The notes under the pieces are model-generated. The model was not told where the DNA came from. It searched no databases and worked only from the letters and a program-made list of their open reading frames with translations. Both the position numbers and the translations under genes were made by a program. From Phanerochaete sordida (lineage: Eukaryota; Basidiomycota; Agaricomycetes; Polyporales; Phanerochaetaceae): 64,000 bases of DNA. Shown in pieces: positions 47,036-60,173 of this stretch (position 1 is the first letter of the stretch; every line of letters starts with the position of its first letter). Where the stretch lies: contig BPQB01000030.1 of NCBI GenBank assembly GCA_019973155.2, forward strand, positions 347,198 through 411,197. Direction: 5' to 3'.

Positions 47036-47600
47036 ATTGGGCGGCAGGTCTCGCCGACGACGGTCTCCCAGGGGCGGCGCCTCGCGCCGTACCCAGGAGA
47101 CCGCCTCCTCTGGAGGACGTCGACTGAGCACCTGTCCGTCGACGGCATCCCACCCGGACACCGTCGGCGGAGGTCGCGGTCACGTAGGAACCCTGCAGAG
47201 CCTTGTCACGCGTGCTCTGACAGTGATACTACGTGGCCGGGCCTTGCTCGGGCGTGCTTGCATGCCCTCCTCTCCTCCTCCCTCCCCTCCCTACTCCCAT
47301 CCTCCCATCCTCCTCCGCCGTTTCACGTCCCCATCCTCTCATCCATACCATTGGGCGGCAGGCCTCGCCGACGATGGTCTCCCAGGGGCGGCGCCTCGTG
47401 CCGTGCCCAGGAGACTGCCTCCTCTGGAGGACGTCGGCTGAGCACCTGTCCGTTGACGGCATCCCACCCGGGTGCACCGTCGGCGGAGGTCGCGGTCACA
47501 TAGGAACCCTGCAGAGCCTTGTCACGCGTGCTCTGACAGCGGTACCACGTGGCCGGGCCTTGCTCGGGCGTGCTTGCACGCCCTTCTCTCTTCCTTCCTC
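47036..47600. repeat. Tandem repeat of an about 315-bp unit derived from element B
   Basis: Units starting near 47039 and 47354 are nearly identical over about 240 bp (GGGCGGCAGGYCTCGCCGAC through GGGCCTTGCTCGGGCGTGCT). They are separated by C/T-rich spacers with CCTCCC runs. A diverged third unit lies within element B at about 46506-46640, so the tandem array grew out of the element. Confidence 0.7.
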
Positions 47601-48332
47601 CCATCCCTCCTCCGCCGTCGTCCCTACTGTGCTGAACGTCAGCCGCTCCTTTCGCCGACATCGACTACGTTGGGTTTCATCGCGCCCCGACAAGCACGAG
47701 ACGGTTCCTCAGGATATGGCAATTGTCAGCCGCTGGGGCATCCTCGCTGAACGCAGCACATCCTTGCACCGTCTTCTTGCTCTTGCCACTGTATTGCAGA
47801 CCTTCGCATATCTATATCAATGTCAGCCCATGATATGATTAATCTCAGCCTCTCGCGCGTGATCCACTACAGCCAACAACCCGCAGCACGCGGTCTTCGC
47901 TGAGTGCAGCGCGAGTGCCCTCGCGCCATCATCTTCCATGTGATATCGGCTGAAGCACATGGAGATCGCTGAGCGCACCGAAGCCGCCTCTTGTTTCACC
48001 CGAAAGCCTTGTGGCGCAGCAGAGCTAAGTATGTCATAGTATGTGGCGTTCACCCCTGCTCAAGCCGCAGAGACGAGAAGACAGACGTGAAGATTATTCA
48101 ATGTATTCACGTAGCGCAAGCAGCGCGGGTGGCGTAGGGCCGATGCAGGAGGCGTGAGGGGGGCGTGAGATTAATGCACGGGGTACGAAGGCAGCGGGCG
48201 ATGCACAGACAGAGTGTTCGGGCAAAAGTACAGACGAGGAGTGCGAGGGGCGTGCAGCAAGCGAGAGCAAGGGTGGTAACGGACAGCAGCAGGGTATGTG
48301 CGTGAATAATAGATATAGACTAGCGGGCGGGT
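47601..48332. other. Intergenic, nothing recognised
   Basis: 3' side of SET1 and the flank of the tandem repeat. No gene is supported. Confidence 0.4.
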
Positions 48333-51300
48333 CTAGTTGAGGTAGCCGCGGCACTTGGCGGAGCCGCAGAGACACGGGATCTTGTCCTGTTCGATCGGGA
48401 AATGGTAGTCTGCGCGCGCGTGAGCAAAGCGGTGAGAAGAGCGCGGAAAGACTACGCACCATAAGTTATCTCGCTCCCGAGCTCGATGTCCTGTTTCGCG
48501 TAGATGACGATCTTCTTCTCGCCGTTGATCGTGATGATCTTGGCCGTGCAGTTCGGGTCGCACGAGTGGTTGATGAGACGCCTGCGTCGCGGTCAGTGCG
48601 GTATCCCACGAACAAGAAGACAGCGCACGCACCCAAGGTTCCCCTTCTTCGTCGCATCCACGACCAGGTCCTCGTCGATGCGGAACAGGTAGCTGCTGCC
48701 GATGCCCTGGCGCTCGTACGCCTTCTCGCGCTTGTCCGCGACCTGCGCGCGGATGACCTCGCCGACGTACTCGATCACCATCTCGCCGCGCGCGATGCGC
48801 TCGAGCGCGTACAGGCCCCAGTCGTGGATCGGCGAGCGCGCGAAGCGCAGGTGCTTCTTGCGCGTCTGCAGCTGGTTGAACTTCACGAGCTCCGTCGCGC
48901 CGCCCTCGCCCTTGCTGAGCGCCATCGCGAGCTGCACCTGGTTGATCTCCTCGAGCCCCTGCGCGCGCCGCCGCGCGTTCGCGCGGTTCGACCGCGACGA
49001 CGTCACGTTCGCCGTCTGCGGCGCGGGCTCCTCCGCCGCCGCCGTCTCCTCCGCCGCGCCCCGCGTCGCGTACTGCGCGACGTATGCCGACTTCTCCGCG
49101 TGCGAGATCTTGTAGTAGCCCTCCGTGCGCGCAGAGCCCGTGACGTGCACGCGGAACGGCCGTGGCTCCTCCTCTTCCGTCGGCTGCTCCGGCACCTCGA
49201 TTGTCGCGGTCGGAGGCGCGACGCCGTGCAGGATCTCGTCCAGCGCGAGCTTGGCAAAGTACTCGTCTTCATCGTCGTCGCAGACACCGACGCCAAAGGG
49301 ATCGATAGGCTTCGGTGGTGGCAACGCCGCCGACTTCGGAGGATGCTTCGGCGAAGCGGGAGCAGGCGCGGAAGGCGGCTCGGGCGAAGACTCGTACGCA
49401 GGGGTGACGCGTACTTGCGTGACGGCAGGTGCAGTGAAGTCGTTCTCGTCCGGAATGACCTCGTGGATGAGCTCGTCGATTGTCACGGGTTCCAGCAGCT
49501 TCTCCGCCTTCTTCGTTTTCTTCGTCTTCCTGGGCTTGGGCTCCGCCTTCCTGCTCTTCTTCTTCGGAGGCTCCTCAACCACAGTCGAGACAGATGGCGC
49601 ACGCTTTCGCGGAGGAGGTGTCGGCGGTGGAGGCTCAGTCGTGATCGTGATGCTGACGACCGGAGCAGGTAGGTCGTCCTCAGACTCGATGTCTTCGTCG
49701 AGGACGACCTTGGGCGTGGCCTTCTTCGGCTTCTTCCTCGGTGGCTGTTCCGCGACAAGCTCCTCCTCGAATACAGGTGTCGGCTCGGGTTCTGGAGCGG
49801 GTGGCAGCTCGACCTCTTCAACGACCGGCGTCTCAGGGAGAGAAGGTTTGGGCTCTTCGACCTGCTTCTTCTGCTTCCGGAACGACAGACCCTTCAGGTT
49901 AGTCGAAAGGCTGATACCGAGGCCTACGAGTGGCTCTGATACTCCGTCGCGATCCTCGAGCACAGTCTTCCCGTCGAACGCAGGAGCTGTTCGCATCTTT
50001 CCTCGCGACCTCTCCTCTCCCATGATACGCCGAATCTCGCTCGTGACTACCCTTTCGACGATGTCTTGCTGCAGCAATGAACGGAGATCCTTCATAATGA
50101 GCTTCTCGGCGTGCTCAATCAGCTCGGTCTCGGTCCATGTCGCAGTTGAGGGCAGGGACTGGAGGGACGGCGCGGCATGTACGATGACGTTCACGGCTTG
50201 ACGGTTGAGCGTTCGTCGGCCGGTATTGAGGAACATCGCCGCTCGCCGCGCCGTATCTGCCGTCTTGAACGTGACGTACCAGCCTATGTGATCTTGGAGA
50301 ACCTAATTTGCGAAACGTTAGCAGTCGTCTAGCCCCCAAAATGCGTGCCACGCACCTTCTCGACTTCGAAACTAGTAAAGAACTTCTTCACGTCCTCCTC
50401 TCTCACCGCGCCACTCAATTGTCCCCCATGCGCCTCAAGCGTCACGTAGTCATATCCATTCTTCGCCAGCTCTTCCACTACCGCCTCATGCTCTCTCTGC
50501 TTCGCCGTCCTCGTGAAACCCCCTCTTCTCCGAATCGGCGAAGGCGATCTTGACGGCGGCAGAGACGTGTCCTCTTCGCGATCCCGCCACGAATACGGCC
50601 GGCGGCCTCTCCAGGAGGGCCCGGCAGACGAGTGTGTCGGTGGTAGGGGCGGCCGAGGCAGTTGGCTGCTACGCGAATAGCTCGGTGGTCCGTGTGCCGA
50701 GTCGTCATCCCGCATGCGACCGAACTGCGGTGCGCGCCGTATGCGAGCCGGATGTATCAGCGAATCCACGGGCGGGGCTGGGAGACCGTTCGGACCAGGT
50801 GTCGATGAGCCCCCCGCTGGCGAGCGCGGTAGCGGGTGCGAGCCGGACGACGAGCCGTTCATCCGGTACTGTGCATAGGAGGTGGACGCGTGTGGCGTGT
50901 AGTGCGCCGTCCGCATCGACTCCGCTTGCAGCATGCTTGGATGTGCACTTGGCCGCCAGGGCCCGTTCGGCGTATGACTCGCGCTCGTGCTCGGTGTGTG
51001 GGCTGAAGCAGATGCCTCTTTCTTCTTCCGCTCCTCCTCCCTCTTCTTTTCTTCTGCTCGCTTCTTGTCCTCCCTCTCTCGTCTCCGCCTGTGGTCCAGC
51101 TCCTTCAGGACCGCAGCCAGCTTCTTTCCTTCGCCATCGAACACGACTTTCAGCTCCTCACCCTCCACAATGGCTAAACTGTTACCAAGCCCAGTTGCCC
51201 CCTTCTTGCCATTCTCCTTTTCAATACACTTCTTGGCTTCCTCGTGCGCGCTGAACCGAATTAGCACTATGCCTAGCGCAGCACCGTTCGCAGTGTTGAT

Positions 51301-52766
51301 CTGGGGCTCGAAGGACAAGATGGAGCCGTATGATGAGAAATGGCGCCGTATGGTTGAATTAGGCGTGAGAGGCGAGATGTTCATCACCAGGACAGCAGTT
51401 GCCGGCGGAGGCCCAGCTGAATTTGCGTCGTACTGTAAAGGTCAAAAGATATTAGACAGGACGACGGCGCACAGGAGACTCTGCCTACCTCATACTTGAC
51501 CACATGGAACTCCGTTCGAGACGGCCTCGGCCGGTAACTCGAACCTTTCCTGGGATCTCGTGGTATTGGCTCGGGCTCTCCTTCCGCGAATACGCCGTTG
51601 AATCTGACGAGCACCTCCTTGCCGGGCTTCCCCTTGACACGTTCCGCGTCGGCTTCCCGTACCAGGTCAATCAGAGGACGCAGTTTTGCTTCACGATGCT
51701 TGTCCGTCGCGAAGTCGAACAGAACCTTGAAGTCCTTGTCGTCTGGGTACTCTGAGCGAGGTGGAGGCCATTCAGGTAGAACGTATTCCTGAGGCGGTAG
51801 TGGAGGCGCTTCCGAGGGGGGCGGTGGTGGAGGACTCGGAGGCCGCCCAGAAGGCGGTGGTGGCGGGGGATTGAAGCTCTGATTCGCGGGTCCCGTTATC
51901 CTAAACGGAACGTGCGGTGGTGGCGGAGGGTCTGAAGGAGGTGGTGGTGGGGATGGGGGCCGCCCGAAAGGCGGTGGCGGAGGCGGAGGATCGTTAGGTG
52001 GCGGAGGCGGAGGATCGTTAGGTGGCGGAGGCCCTGGGGGAGGCGGAGGTGCGTCGTCAGTAGGCGGCGGCGGTGGAGGAGCATCCGAAGGGGGTGGAGG
52101 TGGTGGAGGCGTGCTGGATGGAGGTGGCGGAGGCGGAGGTTCGGTCGTTGGCTGCGGCGGTTGTGGTCGCAGCCTGAACGATATTGTCGGCTTCACGGGA
52201 GGCAAGCCTACATGTTGATTGTTCAGTGACGACGGCCCAGCTCCTGTAAAGAAACTTCGAGGTGCAGTCGGGGGAGCAGCTGCAGGTGCGGGCGTGGGTG
52301 CGGGAATGGCGGCTAGCTCATTTCGCAATTGGTCGGCTGCGCCGTTGACTTGGGTACCAAGTTGCGCTTGAGACGGCGAGTTCTGGATAGATGGGTGAAC
52401 GGATGAGCTTACTCTGCCTACACGACCTGATAGACAACCATTCACTCCACTTGAGCTACTCCCATTCCAGCTGTTCTCCAACTGCTTCCCCTTGTTCCTC
52501 ATAGCGCTCGGGCCTTTAGGCGGTGCGACGCCAGCAGGCCCAGTATGAATCGTAGCGTGGCCATTAACGTATTTTGAGGGAGCTTTAGGTGGTTGGGAAA
52601 CGGCATTGGCACGTTGAGTGAGACTTCTTGGTCCTGTCGGAGGTGTTGCTCCTAACCTCGAGGAACTTGGCGCGTTCGGTGGCTGAGTTGCAGAGGACGA
52701 TCCCGCCGATGGCACGAGCGAGTTTAGCAACGCTCGCGGTGCGCGAGGCGGTGCCTTGCCGGACAT
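48333..52766 (-). CDS. SET1: SET1 histone H3K4 methyltransferase (COMPASS catalytic subunit, about 1407 aa)
   Basis: Five exons: 52766-51489, 51432-50356, 50302-48633, 48581-48460 and 48409-48333, 4224 nt. The N-terminal 425 residues are disordered. Residues about 200-325 are runs of Pro broken by Ser, Asp and Asn. An RRM-like domain follows ([20 protein letters not shown], about 440-520), then an Arg-rich linker and a second RRM-like piece split by intron 2. The N-SET motif ([20 protein letters not shown]) leads to the SET domain from about residue 1262. SET has [51 protein letters not shown] and EITYDYHFP, and post-SET has [13 protein letters not shown]. All S-adenosylmethionine and Cys positions are present. 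The ATG at 52766 was chosen because upstream in-frame starts are GTG. It methylates H3K4 in the nucleus. Confidence 0.95.
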
Positions 52767-53027
52767 CGCCAAGAGCGACGAAGAGGTTGAGGGCAGAGGC
52801 AGCACAGCGTTGGTGGTGGTGGTGGTGGTGGTGGCAAGAGACAAGATGCACGGGCGCAAACTGTCCTCGTTTTCCGCCTGCCGCCTTGGCCCACGGCCGC
52901 ATTCCGTCTTCACGCAGAAATAATAGCAGTGGCCTTGCCACGGTTCACACGGTGTAAAAGTACGATGTTCTCAAGGTGTGCTCGTTCGTGTTCGCATCGC
53001 CTATCGCGCAAAACGCCAGCTTCTGAC
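52767..53027. other. SET1 5' region with GGT repeat
   Basis: A GGT/GTG microsatellite (about 52812-52840) lies just upstream of the SET1 ATG and would be CAC/ACC in the 5' UTR. Confidence 0.5.
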
Positions 53028-53495
53028 TCACGAAAAAGTAGAAAAATGGATACAATTCGCCCGACCAGTTCTGCCATCGCTCCAGACCAACCATCTGGCA
53101 AGAGATCTCCTGTTTCGTGCACTGCTCGAACCACCTCCCCCCATCCCCGACGGCGGCCCAATTGTTTGCCCTTCCAGATCGTAGTCGTCAAGTGGCTGGC
53201 TTGTCCTGAGACAGCGTCGCTGAGCGAGTGAATAAGGTGCTCTCGTGCCCTGGCAGCACGAGAGTTCAAGCAAAGCGTGAATGAAACGTCCAGAGACGAT
53301 GTGGGCAGCGACGACCAATGAGGACAAGAACAAAGCCAACCAAAAGCGGTATGCGAAACCCTCAGTCTCCGACAGTCTCCGCCACAAAGTTAGCGCCTCC
53401 AAGCGAGTGGCACTGGTGACAGTCAAGATGCTCATTGCTGCGTTGCCCGGGGACCACAGCATAGCCTCTCGTTTATAGAGCTGAGGGATTTGCAT
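53028..53495 (-). CDS. Possible small membrane protein, weak support
   Basis: An uninterrupted ATG-started frame of 155 codons lies on the SET1 strand, with one hydrophobic segment (FWLALFLSSLVVAAHIVSG). A weak CAATATAG sequence lies about 25 nt before the ATG. No domain is recognised, and several plus-strand frames are open too. It could be chance or SET1 leader sequence. Confidence 0.25.
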   Translation of the reverse strand: MQIPQLYKREAMLWSPGNAAMSILTVTSATRLEALTLWRRLSETEGFAYRFWLALFLSSLVVAAHIVSGRFIHALLELSCCQGTRAPYSLAQRRCLRTSQPLDDYDLEGQTIGPPSGMGGGGSSSARNRRSLARWLVWSDGRTGRANCIHFSTFS

Positions 53496-54479
53496 GCATA
53501 GATAAACTTCTATATTGGTGCCCCACTAGTACTACTTACGTGCCTCACCCAATTGCTCGTCGAAATCGCTCTAACTTCCACTGAAAGCAACATATCTGTT
53601 CTGCATGCCATATCACCAAAAGGCTCGCGCGCGTCCTCCGACAGGCTAAGTACGCCGTGGAAATGATCTGCATCTGCGTCCAGTGTGAATTCTTCCGCGA
53701 TACGAGGTATTCGGGGTCATCAAGCCTTGCCTGTGCCAGAAGCGCTCAGGCGGAACTCTCCTCAGAACTTCGTCCCGGGACTTCAGTCTGGTCACAACCT
53801 TTCACTATGAAGCTGCACTAGAGATTCCCTTCCTCATATTTGCTGGCGACATGAACGAACCACGTTGACTATTTCTCAGACGCCCCGGTTCGTTGTCAAC
53901 GTCTGGGCAACACACCGAGATGCTTAAAGATGCCAACTCAGAGTCAGGGACAATCTGGGACAGACTTGCCTCAGTGCCTCATTCGCGATGTGTCTCTATC
54001 TTTGCGTGGCTCATCCACGCCTCATGATCGTGGTGCGCGATCGTGGATGGGCTGGCGTGCGGCCACCGCGAGGATGCAGCCACCTAGCCTCGTGCGCCCC
54101 TCATCCATGCCGAGATCCTTCTGGCTGCTGCCGGTGAGCAGTCTTCGAATAAAAGTTTCTGCCAGTTGTTGCCCAATATTCAAGCGTGCCCAGACGTATG
54201 CAGCCTACAACATGCTCGTCGTTGCACTGGCCAACTGGCCGCCAGCTAGACCATCGCGGTACAGGCCGAGGGATGGCACGCAGCGTTTCAGCTTCCATCA
54301 CGGCACAATGAAGGCATGCGCTTCATACGCGAGCTTGAGGCATGCTCACGCAGCTCGACGACCGGATGCCTCGGCGTGTTCTCCCGACGTACACACCATC
54401 TCAACTGTCGTGGCTCACCTCGTCATCTACCTCCCACCAGACCTAAGGTTCATCTACGGCTACGGCTACAGTCGCTGTC
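53496..54479. other. Intergenic, nothing recognised
   Basis: Contains a local inverted repeat around CATCCACG...CGTGGATG (about 54010-54048) and the promoter side of the plus-strand gene at 54480. No gene supported. Confidence 0.4.
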
Positions 54480-56178
54480 ATGGCGTCCACCTCCAACTTG
54501 CTTGACTCAATTACGCGGATATTCATACGCAGCGGCTCGGACGACTCGCAAGAGACGGTGGTCAAGAGAAAGCAGCCTCCTCCGCCGAGTCCAACCTTCT
54601 ACTCTGGCGGTCTCAGCCGGACCCCGTCATCGCTTGCGCTCAATCCTGACCGTACACGACCATCGAATATCTCCTGGATTATGCCTTCTACTGGCTCTCC
54701 TTCCCCCAACCGAAGCGCCAGCCCTCGCTCAGAACACTCTACGTCGTCAAATGACGACGGTGTGCCCGAGGGCTCAAGTGCTAATGTACCACCATTAGCA
54801 TCTCGCAAGAGCGCAGGGTCTGAACACCTGCGAATGATGTATCTTTCGGAGACACCGGGCAGCGCCCTCTCTCTTACCCCCGGAAAGCAGTCATTTACAC
54901 TCGATGACCGACCTCCCTTCCCTACCATGAGGCAGCGATCGATGGACTCCATCCCTCTGACCCCAGACTCGGCTGCGTGTAAGACGTGCCCTCCTTGCGC
55001 TATGGGCATTGTACTGATGTGGCTTAGCGACAACTCCTACTGCCTTCATCAAGCGGCCTCTGAAGCGCACAATTAGCGGGGGGTCTACCAGCACGCTGCG
55101 CACAATTGCATCAGTGAACACTCCATCCATCCCTCCCGTCGACGTTCGCCCGAACTTTGCTGCGTCTCTTGGCGTAGCTCCGGGGCGCAGAGCCAACATG
55201 TCTACACCCACGCTGCCTACCGCGGTCGCAGGCCCGCGGCAAAACATCACAGTCTCCATCATCTACGAGGACTCCGCGTCGCCGACGAACAGCTTCATTA
55301 CTGCGCCGTCGATGAACATCACCGACACGAGCTCGAACGTCGACTTCGCGCACGGGTCCGAGGCGTACGAAGAGGACGACCTCGGCGACGGCGACATGTC
55401 GAACCCGTTCGACGACCGGCACGAGCCCTACGCGGAGGACCGGCACGAGGACACGGAGCACTCGCACATGAGCCTCCCGAGCGGGCTGTACGACATCGAG
55501 CCGGGCCCGCAGCAGTGCTTGTCGACGCCCGCGACGTCGCACCTGCTTGCACTCGACCAGCACTCCGCCGAGGGGCACCCGCAAGCGGACGAGCACTCGG
55601 TATTCGACACCATGTCCCGTCGTTCGCACACGTCGGAAGGCACTGCAGTCGAGTCAATGATCCAGCGCCGCTGGCTCCAGGGTCTCTCGTACGGCTCGTT
55701 CCGCGGCGAAGATCGCACATGGAAACCTGAAGACGAGAGCAATCATCAGCAGTATACCTCGGCGCGTATCTTGTTCTGGCTCGGTTTCATCATGCCCTGG
55801 TGCTGGCTTATTGGCGGGTGGTGCCTGGCGAGGAGCGGAGAGGCCAAGCATGATGAGGAGCACACCAAGCCGATGTGGTGGGAGCTGCCAGGTCGCACGA
55901 AGGCGAAGGGCATCGTGAAACCGGCGAAGGAGTCAACGTCGAAGAAGGCACGATCTCCATTTTGGCGATTTCACGCGCGGAATCAGGAGACGACGCCTAT
56001 CTCGCCCGTGGACAATGATTCTGTGCGCACTATTCGCTCCATGGTGGAGGAGAAGCAAGGTCACCCCCAATTCATCGACCCATGGGTGCAGCGCTGCAGA
56101 GTCGCCGCTTCTCTCAGCGGAGGAGTGCTCTGTGCGCTAGTCGTCGTTTGTATCGTAGCGTTCGCGGTCTACAGATAG
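54480..56178 (+). CDS. Serine-rich protein with two C-terminal membrane segments (549 aa)
   Basis: Two exons, 54480-54978 and 55028-56178, 1650 nt, intron in phase 1. The N-terminal 400 residues are Ser/Thr/Pro-rich and disordered, with repeated SP and TP sites, followed by an acidic stretch (EAYEEDDLGDGDMSNPFDD). Near residue 410 lies SARILFWLGFIMPWCWLIGG, a hydrophobic hairpin-like segment seen in fungal serine-rich proteins. The last 26 residues form a second membrane segment (LSGGVLCALVVVCIVAFAVY). It is probably anchored in an internal or plasma membrane with a long phosphorylated cytosolic N-region. I know no defined function for the family. The start ATG is the first in frame. Confidence 0.8.
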
Positions 56179-56378
56179 GTTCGGACCTTCGCATTACATT
56201 CATGGACCATGCATCATCAGGACTTCACATACTTATTCCCATAGCACATCGTCCGTTGCATTCGCAAACTACGTATGTAAATTATTGTTGCTAACTAAAA
56301 CAGCATGTGAGAGCGGTACAGATACAGCACGACATATAGATATCCAGTGATCCCAAGGTATACAAAGAATTGCAGAGA

Positions 56379-59300
56379 TTATTGATCGTTGAGCTCGAAA
56401 TATGTGCGGAACATGGACTCGGAGCGTAATTGCGAGGACGTGACGACGACAGAGTGGACGTGGAGGAAGAGACGCGGGAACCGTTTGGTGAAATAAGAGA
56501 GGAAGCCCTCGGGCATCGAACCGATCTGCCGCTTGACGTTGTCAGGCAAGTCTTGGTAATGATGTTTCTACAGACAATCCGGGTTAGCTCTGGTTGGAGG
56601 TGACGAGGTAAGAGTGGCTGACTTTGTTTCGTAGAGCACGCATGAGGTCTTGCACTGATCGCCCGTCGTACTTGCGGTACTTGCCCAGATTCTCTATGAA
56701 CCACTTGTCTAGTCGTGCATTCCAGTCGTTGCCCACGACACTGAACGCATTCCTCTCGAGTTCAATGAGCATGGGGTCTCGTGGGTCCCGGCACATGATC
56801 TCGAAGCGGTCCGATGCGTCCTGCAGGAAGTTGAGGCGCTTGCCAGGGTCCCAGAAGTACGGATGCAGCAAGCATGTCGACGTGTCCGGTCTGAGGTGCA
56901 ACGTCAGCACAATCAAACACAAAATCTACGTCACAAACACGCACCTCTCGTATGGCTCCGGGCTGAGCATCTTGCAGATCAGATCCACCGCCTCGGAGCC
57001 TTCCTCACCGAAGCGTTCGAGGCCGTCGAGGCTTTTCTCGTCCTTGAGGATCTTCATCTCGCGTTCGTACCGCTCGCCGTACGGGTGCCCGCCGTTCGTG
57101 AGCACGTAGTAGAAGAGACACCCAAGAGCGAAGATGTCGACCGATTTGGTGAGCCGCGTCGGCTTCCCGCCGAACGCACTGCTGTCGGACGAGTGCCCGA
57201 CACTTCCGCGTGACGACTGGCTCTCCTCACCCGCCGAGTCGTCGATGCGCACCTCGCGCCGCAGCACCTCTGGAGCGCGCCACCCGACCGTGCCTGCTGC
57301 CGCCGTTGGCAGGAAGCTAGTCTGGTCGATCTCGAGTTTCTTGCAGAGCCCAAAGTCCGAGATCAACATCCGGTGCCCCGCGTTCTCGCCGACGCCCTTC
57401 TTCGCGTGCGAGATCAGGATGTTCTGCGGCTTGATGTCGCGGTGTATGATCTTCAGCGCATGCAGGTGCCGCAGCCCGGACGTGATTTGCCGCAGGGCGC
57501 GCTTCGGCTCGAACACGTTCGAGATATCGCGGAACTGGTCTGGACGCTCGACGACATCCGCGAGCGTTGCGGGACAAAGCTCGAGCGCGATGAAGAGGAA
57601 ATTTGCGTGTGCCTCCTGGTAGTAGTACCGGATAACGTTCGGGTGGTCGTCCGACTCTTGTAGCACATTGACCTCCCTGTCGGCTAGCGTAACAAAGTCT
57701 TGCAGTAGCCGCTTGACGGCAACTGCTCGTCCTTGCCACGAGCCCTTGAACACGACTGTCCCATGGGAGCCGAAGCCTGTGCTACTATTAGCACGAACCA
57801 GTAATAATACCCTGAGAGACTTACCCAGCACGTTGTCAGTCACTTCAAGCGTAGGTATGACAGGGACGGATGGTGTGGGTGGCGGCACGACAGCACTCGA
57901 AGCTGACACGACGTGGACAGGCGGCCGCTCGCCTTTCGGCGTGCCAGGTTCGCCGTCTTGCGCCTTCGCATCTCCATTCGCCTCCTCTGAGCTGCCATTG
58001 AGCGTGCCCGCTTTCTTCTTCTTGCCTCGTCTCCGCCGCGTCGGCTTGCGTCGACCTGGTGTCGGAGCCTGTTCGCCGTCGCTCTCGTCCCCATCCACAC
58101 CGTTCTCCCCGCCTTCATCGTCGTCTCCTGCGATCACCTCACCAACTTTCGCCTCGCCAAACGATATTGCTCTACTCTTGGGCCGTGGCGTCGTCGGACG
58201 AGGTGTCTCCGGAATAACCTCCTCTTGAATGACTGCTTCAACAGCGATGCCGTTGGCAGGAGGTAGCTCAGTAGCAGGCAAATCGACCTTGGGTTCCGCC
58301 GTTATTGTGTCTGGCTGGATGGTGACAGGAGAGTCGTGTGCTGACTGCGGAGCGGGAGCCGCACGCCGGAATTTGCGTTCAAGCCTCGGGAAGAGCCAGG
58401 CCAGCATGACGACGAGTGTGAAGAACCCGACTGCATACGTGGACAGCGCCTGCGCGGTGAACCCGACGTAAGTTTCCTCGGACGCTGTGAGGAAATGAGA
58501 CGAGGACCCGGCCGGCGGAGAGATCGACGCATTGCCAGCGCCTGGAAGTGCCCCAGACTGATTGTCCTGGCTCTCCGGAGAAAGCTGCCCGCCTATGTCA
58601 GTGAGTCCCGGCGGGTAAGGCACTGTTGGCGCGCCATCAAGCAGCCGGCTGAGGCGCGACGACTCGAGAGCGCGTACGCCAGTGAGGCATCGCTTGTCCT
58701 TGCTACCGTTGCGACAAAGCTCGCGCAGCTTCTTGCGCTTGACCGCCCGCGCAACTGAGTCGACCTCCGCGGGGAAGTCTCTGTCTACGTCGAAGCCCAA
58801 TGAGCTTGGCGGTGGGTCGATCATGCGCCCCACGCGTCCTGCATAATCGTCCTCGAAGTTTGCATCGCCAAAGACCACGAGCGGGTAGCGGTCGGGAGAC
58901 AGGGCGTACAACGAGCCGGTCTCCTCAACTAGGCCCACATACGCACGCTCGAGGTTCGGGAAGCGCCCTTGCTCGGCGGCGGAGACGAGATCGACGTCGG
59001 GCAGGATGTGCTGAAGGCCAATCCGCGGCTGGAGCAGGACAAATGGCTGGCTACGCGCTGCTGTTCGGACGACGTCAAACACGGCGACACTGACGCCGGA
59101 GGTTAGTGCGGAGTCTGCGCAAAGGTGTCCGCTACGTACACTGGACTTCCATACGAGTGCGCCCAGACGAGTCGTGCGCTGGACGTGACCTCCGTCTCCG
59201 CATCCAGAGCCGACTTGAACGCCAGGATCTCTCCGTTGGGGAGCGACTGTACGTAAGTATCGTCTACGGTTCGCCGGTATAGGTTCTGAATGACCTGGTC

Positions 59301-60173
59301 CTGATTGTTGGGGCCATATGTCGAGAAGGATAGGTTCTGTACGGGCGGACGTGGGAGGCCAGGGCTCAGCGGCTTTGTGTGAATGGATATATGGTAGTCT
59401 GATAGTACGCGGACATGAGGATTCCGAGCTACATCCTACGAGAGCGTAGACGCACCTGTTCGCCCAATGAAGATCTCGGTCGAGGGTTGGCTCCGCCGAG
59501 GCGGCTTAGATCCCTCCAACTCGTCTAAGTCCAAGTCATCGTCTTCCGACTGTCGTGAGATGTCCTCGAAAGGGTCCCAAGGACACTCCGAATGCGGGTC
59601 CACCGTTGCCTTCACCCTGCCCGTTTCAAGCTCCAGCAGCAGCAATGAGGTCTCCTTCTTCCCTACAAAGACCTTCGTGCTGTCGTCTCCGGAAGTACTG
59701 TATGGGGACATCTCGACCAGTTGGGGCATGGAGAATGGAAGGCGCTGCAGCGGGCTATCTGGGGTGGGCATGACATAGATATCTCCAGACTGCGGTTCGA
59801 TGACATAGACCTCGAGGGTATCGTCCTCTCCAGGTTCTGGCTCTGGGTGCTGTGTACGGACGAGGGGCCCGAGGGATGGTGGAAAGGTGCCGGAGACGGG
59901 TGTGGACATCGACCAGAGCGGGGTGCCAGATGTTCTGTTCAAAGCGTGGAGGGTGCCGTCGACGGACGCCACGAGAACAATGTCGAGGAGCTCGAGCTCG
60001 CTGTCGGCGACGACGCCGGTCGGCCTGCTGTACGCTTCATGACTGCGGACGACGTTCACGCGAGTGGATAGATCTGTGATGCGGTTGCTGGCCCGAGACC
60101 TGAGCGAGACGACCTCTGCAAGACAGAACCCAGCACATAGGAGGAGAAAAGCTTGAAGAGAGAGTGGAGCCAT
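56379..60173 (-). CDS. IRE1: IRE1 unfolded-protein-response kinase/endoribonuclease (1176 aa)
   Basis: Six exons: 60173-59456, 59398-59140, 59089-57825, 57776-56945, 56890-56623 and 56567-56379, 3531 nt. The signal peptide is LQAFLLLCAGFCLAEVVSL. The ER-lumen sensor follows (VASVDGTLHALNRTSGTPLW, SSARLVWAHSYGSP), then a membrane segment near 540-560 (YAVGFFTLVVMLAWLF). A basic, acidic linker leads to the kinase from about 745. It has GFGSHGTVVFKG, VAVKRLL, IIHRDIKPQNIL near 857 and ISDFGLCKK near 888. The final 150 residues are the KEN RNase domain (DASDRFEIMCRDP, KYRKYDGRSVQDLMRALRNK, KHHYQDLP). It senses misfolded protein in the ER and splices the HAC1-type mRNA. A Ser-rich insertion (EESQSSRGSVGHSSDSSAFG) lies inside the kinase C-lobe after the APE region. 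Confidence 0.95.

Noticed and set aside
48566..49672. 368-codon plus frame, and the plus frame at 49125-50201
   Set aside because: Antisense shadows of SET1 exon 3, which has unmistakable SET motifs.
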